Source: Nitrospiraceae bacterium | Lineage (GTDB): Bacteria; Nitrospirota; Thermodesulfovibrionia; Thermodesulfovibrionales; UBA9159 | Length of the DNA: 11,028 bases | Reading direction: 5' to 3' | NCBI GenBank assembly: GCA_003453735.1 | Contig: DMNE01000450.1 | Span: forward strand, 361 to 11,388 | In this document: positions 7,063-11,028 of the stretch, in pieces | How positions within the stretch are numbered: the first letter of the stretch is position 1 | Layout of the letters: each line of letters starts with the position of its first letter | Translations under genes and position numbers: made by a program | The notes under the pieces: generated by a model | Databases searched by the model: none | What the model saw: only the letters and a program-made list of their open reading frames with translations | What the model was told of the DNA's origin: nothing

Positions 7063-8439
7063 ATGAACGAGCATGATATTTTCGAAGAGATCAGAGATAC
7101 CAAGTTGAATCACGGGGCTCTTGCTTATATGGAGATAAACGATTCCCTCCCTTCAGAATTCTCCCTGGACGACGAGCCTGAAGTCTCCGAGGAGGAAGTT
7201 TCCGTGGAAGACAATGCAGGGGAGCATGAAGTCACAGATGATCTTGTTCAAAGATACTTCAACTCCATGGGTAATATATCCATACTCACGAGGGTGGCAG
7301 AAAGAGAACTGGCGCTAAAATTGGAAGAAGAAAGAGACGTTATTAAAGAAATAGTCACGGCTATGCCGCTATACAAGAAATTGAAACGGTGCGTAAAACC
7401 TCGGGAGAATGAGGAAGAAGATGCGGGTGACGAAGAAAACGAAAGGACAGACAAAGCTCTGGTCCTCAGCCTGAATATTCTTGAGGACCTCACGGCAAAC
7501 GTGAACAGCGCAAACGGCGAGACGTCAGGGCAAGGATCTTTGATAAACGCAAGGGAAAAACTAATAAGAAAAGAGGGAACGGATACTGCCTCCACAAAGT
7601 TTCCGACAAAGGAAGAGCTTTGTAGCCATTATAGGAGGATTGAATCCGAAGTCGGGATGAGTATGGATGATTTCGCGACCGCCTGGGACAGAATTACCAA
7701 GGCAAAGGCATTTTACGCAGAAGCCAAGAATGAAATGACAACCCGCAATCTCAGGCTGGTGGTGAGTATAGCGAAGGATTATCTGGGGAGAGGCCTTTCC
7801 TTGCTTGACCTGATACAAGAAGGGAATATCGGACTCATGAAGGCCGTGGATAAATTCAACCATAGAAAAGGGTTTAAGTTCAGTACCTATGCAACATGTT
7901 GGATAAAGCAGTCAATAACGCGTGCGTTGATTGATCAGTCAAAAACTATCCGGGTACCTATTCATATTATGGAATACTATAAGAAGATAAGCAAAGTGAC
8001 CCGGGAATTGACACAAGAGCTTGGAAGGGAACCCGGCAATAAGGAAGTCGCTCAGAAGTCGGGGTTCAGTGAAAACAAAGTAGAAGAAATATTGAGGGCG
8101 ATACAGGACACGATAGCGCTTCAGACCCCTGTTGGCGATGGTGATACAAAACTCGAAGATTTCATCGGAGATCACCACAGTCCTTCACCATATGATGACA
8201 TAGAGAAAAAAGAGATGTCCAAACAGGTACTTACAGTTCTGAAAACCCTCCAGCCGAAGGAAGAAAAAGTCATACGGATGAGATTTGGTATCGGAGTCGA
8301 TAGGGACCACACGCTCGAAGAAGTAGGCAGGCATCTTTGTCTTACCCGTGAGCGAGTGAGGCAGATAGAGAGAAAGGCATTGACAAAACTCAAACATCCA
8401 AGCAGGCTCTGTGCCTTAAAGACATTCACCGCCCCGTAA
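7063..8439 (+). CDS. RpoD-like sigma-70 factor, short divergent paralogue
   Basis: This protein directs RNA polymerase to promoters. It has 458 residues, against about 570-640 for a housekeeping RpoD. The N-terminus keeps a trace of region 1.1 (YMEINDSLP, 22-30) followed by an acidic stretch. Region 1.2 is about 58-90 ([12 protein letters not shown]). A shortened non-conserved region includes an acidic run at 115-127. Region 2 is about 228-300, with [33 protein letters not shown] and [16 protein letters not shown]. Regions 3 and 3.2 span about 310-375 ([15 protein letters not shown]), and region 4 about 385-450, with [20 protein letters not shown]. The residues contacting -10 (Gln283, Thr286) and -35 (Arg429, Glu430, Arg433) are kept, so promoters close to RpoD type are likely. 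One Trp of the region 2.3 dyad is Cys279. GGAG (7053-7056) lies 6 bases before the ATG, so the start is good. Confidence 0.93.
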   Translation: MNEHDIFEEIRDTKLNHGALAYMEINDSLPSEFSLDDEPEVSEEEVSVEDNAGEHEVTDDLVQRYFNSMGNISILTRVAERELALKLEEERDVIKEIVTAMPLYKKLKRCVKPRENEEEDAGDEENERTDKALVLSLNILEDLTANVNSANGETSGQGSLINAREKLIRKEGTDTASTKFPTKEELCSHYRRIESEVGMSMDDFATAWDRITKAKAFYAEAKNEMTTRNLRLVVSIAKDYLGRGLSLLDLIQEGNIGLMKAVDKFNHRKGFKFSTYATCWIKQSITRALIDQSKTIRVPIHIMEYYKKISKVTRELTQELGREPGNKEVAQKSGFSENKVEEILRAIQDTIALQTPVGDGDTKLEDFIGDHHSPSPYDDIEKKEMSKQVLTVLKTLQPKEEKVIRMRFGIGVDRDHTLEEVGRHLCLTRERVRQIERKALTKLKHPSRLCALKTFTAP

Positions 8440-8499
8440 CGCCCTAGATCATATTAGCGAATATCTTCCCCGACGAAACACCATACTCCTTCGCTCTTA

Positions 8500-10014
8500 T
8501 CATACGTTACCTGGACTTTTCCGTGCAGCCAGTTTATTTAATGCATTGATATATGCCTTTGCCGCTGCAATTAGGATATCGGTATCAGCACCCTGGCCCC
8601 TCACTCTCTTGCCGTCTTCCTCAAGGGAAACCAGGACCTCACCGAGGGCGTCGGTGCCACCGGTTATGCTCTTGACTTCAAATTTCAACAGGTTACTCTT
8701 CGTCTCAGTAACATCAGCAATCGCCTTGTACACAGCATCCACAGGACCATCGCCATAAGCCACTTTTTCGACGATTCGGTCACCCACCTTTAACTTCATC
8801 GTAGCTGTCGGTTTCACGTGGATCCCGGCGGATACCGACAGGTCAAGAAGGCTATACGTCTCCGGTATTTTCGACACCTCTTCCGAGATAAGGGCCGCAA
8901 TATCGTCATCAAAGATATCCTTTTTCTGGTCTGCAAGGTGTTTAAATTTCTTAAATGCCGTCTCTATTTCATCGGGGCTGAGGTCGTACCCGAGCTCCCT
9001 GAGCCTTTCCTTAAAGGCATGCCTGCCTGAATGTTTTCCCAGTACCAACTCTGTTTGCTTCAGCCCGATATCCTCGGGCTTGATAATTTCATAGGTCATC
9101 TTTTCTTTCAAAAGTCCGTCCTGATGGATGCCTGACTCATGGGCAAAGGCATTCGCCCCCACAATAGCCTTGTTCGGCTGCACCGGTATGCCGGTTATCC
9201 TCGTAAGGAGCCGGCTCGTGCGGATAATCTCTTTTGTATTGATATTCGTACTAACCTGGTAGAAGTCCTTCCTCGTCGCCAGGTTCATCACCACCTCTTC
9301 CATGGAACAATTACCTGCCCTCTCGCCTATACCGTTGACAGTGCACTCGACCTGCCCTGCACCGTTCATAACAGCCACGAGAGAATTCGCAACAGCCAAT
9401 CCAAGGTCATTATGACAATGGACCGATATCACCGCCCTATCCCCAATCCTGTCCTTTATCGCCTTGATCACACGACCGAACTCAACCGGAGAGGTATATC
9501 CCACGGTATCTGGGATATTCACCGTCGAGGCGCCAGCCTCGATCACCGCCTCGACAACCTCTACAAGATAGGGTAATTCTGTTCTTGTTGCGTCCATCGG
9601 GGAGAACTCCACATCCTCAATAAGGCTCCGTGCGAGCTTGACCATCTCAACCGATCTCTTCAGCGCCTCTTCCCGGCTCACCCGGAACTGATACTTCAGG
9701 TGGATGTCCGATGTGGAGTGGAAAGTGTGAATCCGCTTTTGTGGGGCATCCTTTATGGCCTCCCATGCCCTCGTTATGTCTTCTTCCTTGGCCCGCGCAA
9801 GACCGGCGATAGTCGACCCTGTTACCTCGGTCGCAATCCTCTTGACTGCCTCAAAATCACCCGGTGATGCTATGGGGAATCCCGCCTCAATAACATCCAC
9901 CCCTAATTTGACGAGTTGTTTTGCAATCTGGATCTTCTCATCCACATTCATAGATGAGCCCGGCGATTGCTCACCGTCACGCAGAGTAGTATCGAATATC
10001 TTAATGATCCTCAT
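8500..10014 (-). CDS. leuA: 2-isopropylmalate synthase
   Basis: This enzyme condenses acetyl-CoA with 2-oxoisovalerate to 2-isopropylmalate, the committed step of leucine synthesis. At 504 residues it has the usual length of the bacterial LeuA1 type. The N-terminal TIM barrel opens with FDTTLRDGEQSPG, giving catalytic Arg12 and metal ligand Asp13. It also carries HCHNDLG (ligands His199 and His201) and GIGERAGNCSMEE (Asn235). GANAFAHESGIHQDG (286-300) is the conserved linker that separates LeuA from citramalate or homocitrate synthases, though not absolutely. The LeuA dimer/regulatory domain spans about 380-490 (GGTDALGEV, GQGADTDILIAAAKAY) and is the expected site of leucine feedback. The start codon overlaps the pssA 3' end by 14 bases. 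A GGAG (10027-10024) lies 9 bases upstream, inside pssA, so translation is probably coupled. Confidence 0.97.
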   Translation of the reverse strand: MRIIKIFDTTLRDGEQSPGSSMNVDEKIQIAKQLVKLGVDVIEAGFPIASPGDFEAVKRIATEVTGSTIAGLARAKEEDITRAWEAIKDAPQKRIHTFHSTSDIHLKYQFRVSREEALKRSVEMVKLARSLIEDVEFSPMDATRTELPYLVEVVEAVIEAGASTVNIPDTVGYTSPVEFGRVIKAIKDRIGDRAVISVHCHNDLGLAVANSLVAVMNGAGQVECTVNGIGERAGNCSMEEVVMNLATRKDFYQVSTNINTKEIIRTSRLLTRITGIPVQPNKAIVGANAFAHESGIHQDGLLKEKMTYEIIKPEDIGLKQTELVLGKHSGRHAFKERLRELGYDLSPDEIETAFKKFKHLADQKKDIFDDDIAALISEEVSKIPETYSLLDLSVSAGIHVKPTATMKLKVGDRIVEKVAYGDGPVDAVYKAIADVTETKSNLLKFEVKSITGGTDALGEVLVSLEEDGKRVRGQGADTDILIAAAKAYINALNKLAARKSPGNV

Positions 10015-10795
10015 CTGTATTAACTCCTGACACCCCTTCCGCTTGATGTTTTAGCCTTCTTTTTCTTATGAAAAGCACACCATTTTCAATTATACCCCAA
10101 AAAAGATATACCATTGCAAAGATAAATATGGCCGGTGCCGGATGGACAAACAGGACGAATAAGATTATGACAAAGACAATCAAGAACCAGAAAGGTTTTT
10201 TTTCTCTGAAGTCGATCTCTTTCAGTCCATGGTATCGGAGCGTGCTCACCATCAGGAGTGAAAGGACAATTGTGATGATAGGGAAACAGATGTTTTTTTC
10301 CGGAACTCCCTCCCTGAATTCATAATAAAAGATCACTATCGATGACAAGATCGATGCAGCACCCGGTATCGGTACCCCTTTGAATGCCTTTGAACCTGTA
10401 GCTCCAGTCTGGATATTGAAGCGGGCAAGGCGTAATGCCCCGCAGGCTACAAATAGAAAGGCTGCAGCCCACCCCAACCTCCCGAAGGGCACCAGTGTCC
10501 ATTTGTACATCATGACGGCCGGCGCTACGCCGAATGCCACAAGGTCGGAAAGGGAATCCAGTTCAATTCCAAACCGTGTGGACGTATTGGTCAACCGCGC
10601 TATCCATCCATCGAGGCCGTCAAAGATGTTGGCGAGAAGTATTGCCCAGGCTGCATTCAGAAAATTGCCATTGATTGCAGACATAATGGCAAAGAAACCG
10701 CAGAACATACCGCAAATGGTAAGCGCGTTCGGCAGAACGTATATCCCTTTTTTCGGCCGCCCCTCGATGTTCTTTTTATTTTCATCAGTCATCAT
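10001..10795 (-). CDS. pssA: CDP-diacylglycerol-serine O-phosphatidyltransferase
   Basis: This membrane enzyme makes phosphatidylserine from CDP-diacylglycerol and serine, the step before Psd in phosphatidylethanolamine synthesis. It has 264 residues and belongs to the CDP-alcohol phosphatidyltransferase family (the Bacillus/archaeal-type integral enzyme, not the phospholipase-D-like E. coli PssA). The family motif DGxxARx8GxxxDxxxD is complete, with Asp62, Gly63, Ala66, Arg67, Gly76, Asp80 and Asp84. The sequence LPNALTICGMFCGFFAI (21-37) is typical of the first helix. Further helices lie about 45-60, 105-120, 145-160, 170-185 and 202-240, and the tail is polar. Two adjacent ATGs occur; the first (10795) is used here, with only a weak ribosome-binding sequence. 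It lies 107 bases after psd on the same strand. Confidence 0.95.
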   Translation of the reverse strand: MMTDENKKNIEGRPKKGIYVLPNALTICGMFCGFFAIMSAINGNFLNAAWAILLANIFDGLDGWIARLTNTSTRFGIELDSLSDLVAFGVAPAVMMYKWTLVPFGRLGWAAAFLFVACGALRLARFNIQTGATGSKAFKGVPIPGAASILSSIVIFYYEFREGVPEKNICFPIITIVLSLLMVSTLRYHGLKEIDFREKKPFWFLIVFVIILFVLFVHPAPAIFIFAMVYLFWGIIENGVLFIRKRRLKHQAEGVSGVNTDEDH

Positions 10796-10902
10796 ATAAT
10801 CCGTCTCGTCCCGACAGCTAAGTCACATCCCAGATGAGAAACTGCTCCTCATAAATTACGGGCATCGCATCTGCATTATAGTTGAAATAGAAATTCTCGG
10901 CA

Positions 10903-11028
10903 TTATATCTCGCCAATAACGGTCTCTCCGGCCTTCACCATATCTCCTATGTTCACCTTTATACGAGTGTCCTTTGGCAGATACACATCAAGCCTAGAAC
11001 TGAACTTGATGATCCCGTAACGGTCTCC
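10903..11028 (-). CDS. psd: Phosphatidylserine decarboxylase, C-terminal fragment
   Basis: Only the last 41 codons plus stop are inside the window; the rest lies beyond the right edge. The visible protein reads GDRYGIIKFSSRLDVYLP and then a VNIGDMVKAGETVIGEI ending before TAA (10905-10903). This matches the end of the short (archaeal/Sinorhizobium-type) phosphatidylserine decarboxylases, with GDRxGMIKFGSRVD and a final KVGDxVxAGxTVI. The self-cleavage serine of this class lies in a G-S segment near here: the position that is usually Gly in FGSR reads Ser (FSSR). The enzyme decarboxylates phosphatidylserine to phosphatidylethanolamine at the inner membrane. Its position directly upstream of pssA supports the assignment. 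Confidence 0.9.
   Translation of the reverse strand, partial: GDRYGIIKFSSRLDVYLPKDTRIKVNIGDMVKAGETVIGEI

Noticed and set aside
8440..8499. Bidirectional terminator between the convergent sigma-factor gene and leuA
   Set aside because: Only AGCGAA/TTCGCT (8456-8461 and 8490-8495) can pair, around a 28-base loop and with no T-tract; too weak to call.

Overview
The window looks like ordinary chromosome from a Gram-negative bacterium of moderate GC. A Desulfobacterota-like (former Deltaproteobacteria) host is my best guess. It rests on the psd-pssA-leuA gene order, which I recall from Geobacter-type genomes; on HtrA and DedA proteins of Gram-negative style; and on an RpoD-like sigma factor with the degenerate INDSLP-type N-terminal motif. 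Genus cannot be read from the sequence. I see no CRISPR array, tRNA, rRNA, insertion sequence, phage gene or defence cassette.

Layout. On the plus strand, the 3' part of an HtrA/DegP-type periplasmic protease (1-773) is followed by a perfect 11-bp-stem hairpin (814-841), a decayed GNAT acetyltransferase spread over three frames (about 889-1207) and a DedA-family membrane protein (1234-1845). On the minus strand, reading right to left, come an MgtA/MgtB-type Mg2+ P-type ATPase (6688-3917), a full-length ACT-domain phosphoglycerate dehydrogenase serA (3693-2092) and a 52-codon reading frame just behind serA that resembles the tail of an ABC permease (2079-1921). A 374-base intergenic region (6689-7062) with several inverted repeats separates the Mg2+ ATPase from a divergent plus-strand sigma-70 paralogue (7063-8439). 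That gene converges on a minus-strand operon of psd (3' end only, 11028-10903), pssA (10795-10001) and leuA (10014-8500).

How the genes work together. psd and pssA are consecutive steps in phosphatidylethanolamine synthesis: PssA makes phosphatidylserine and Psd decarboxylates it. leuA starts branched-chain leucine synthesis and overlaps the pssA stop by 14 bases, so translation of the two is probably coupled. serA supplies serine, a substrate of PssA, but sits in a separate transcription unit.

The items most worth a second look are the short, divergent RpoD-like sigma factor, which has a Cys in place of one Trp of the promoter-melting dyad; the CRP/FNR-type palindrome upstream of it; and the two gene relics. 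I did not find a convincing new multi-gene system here.
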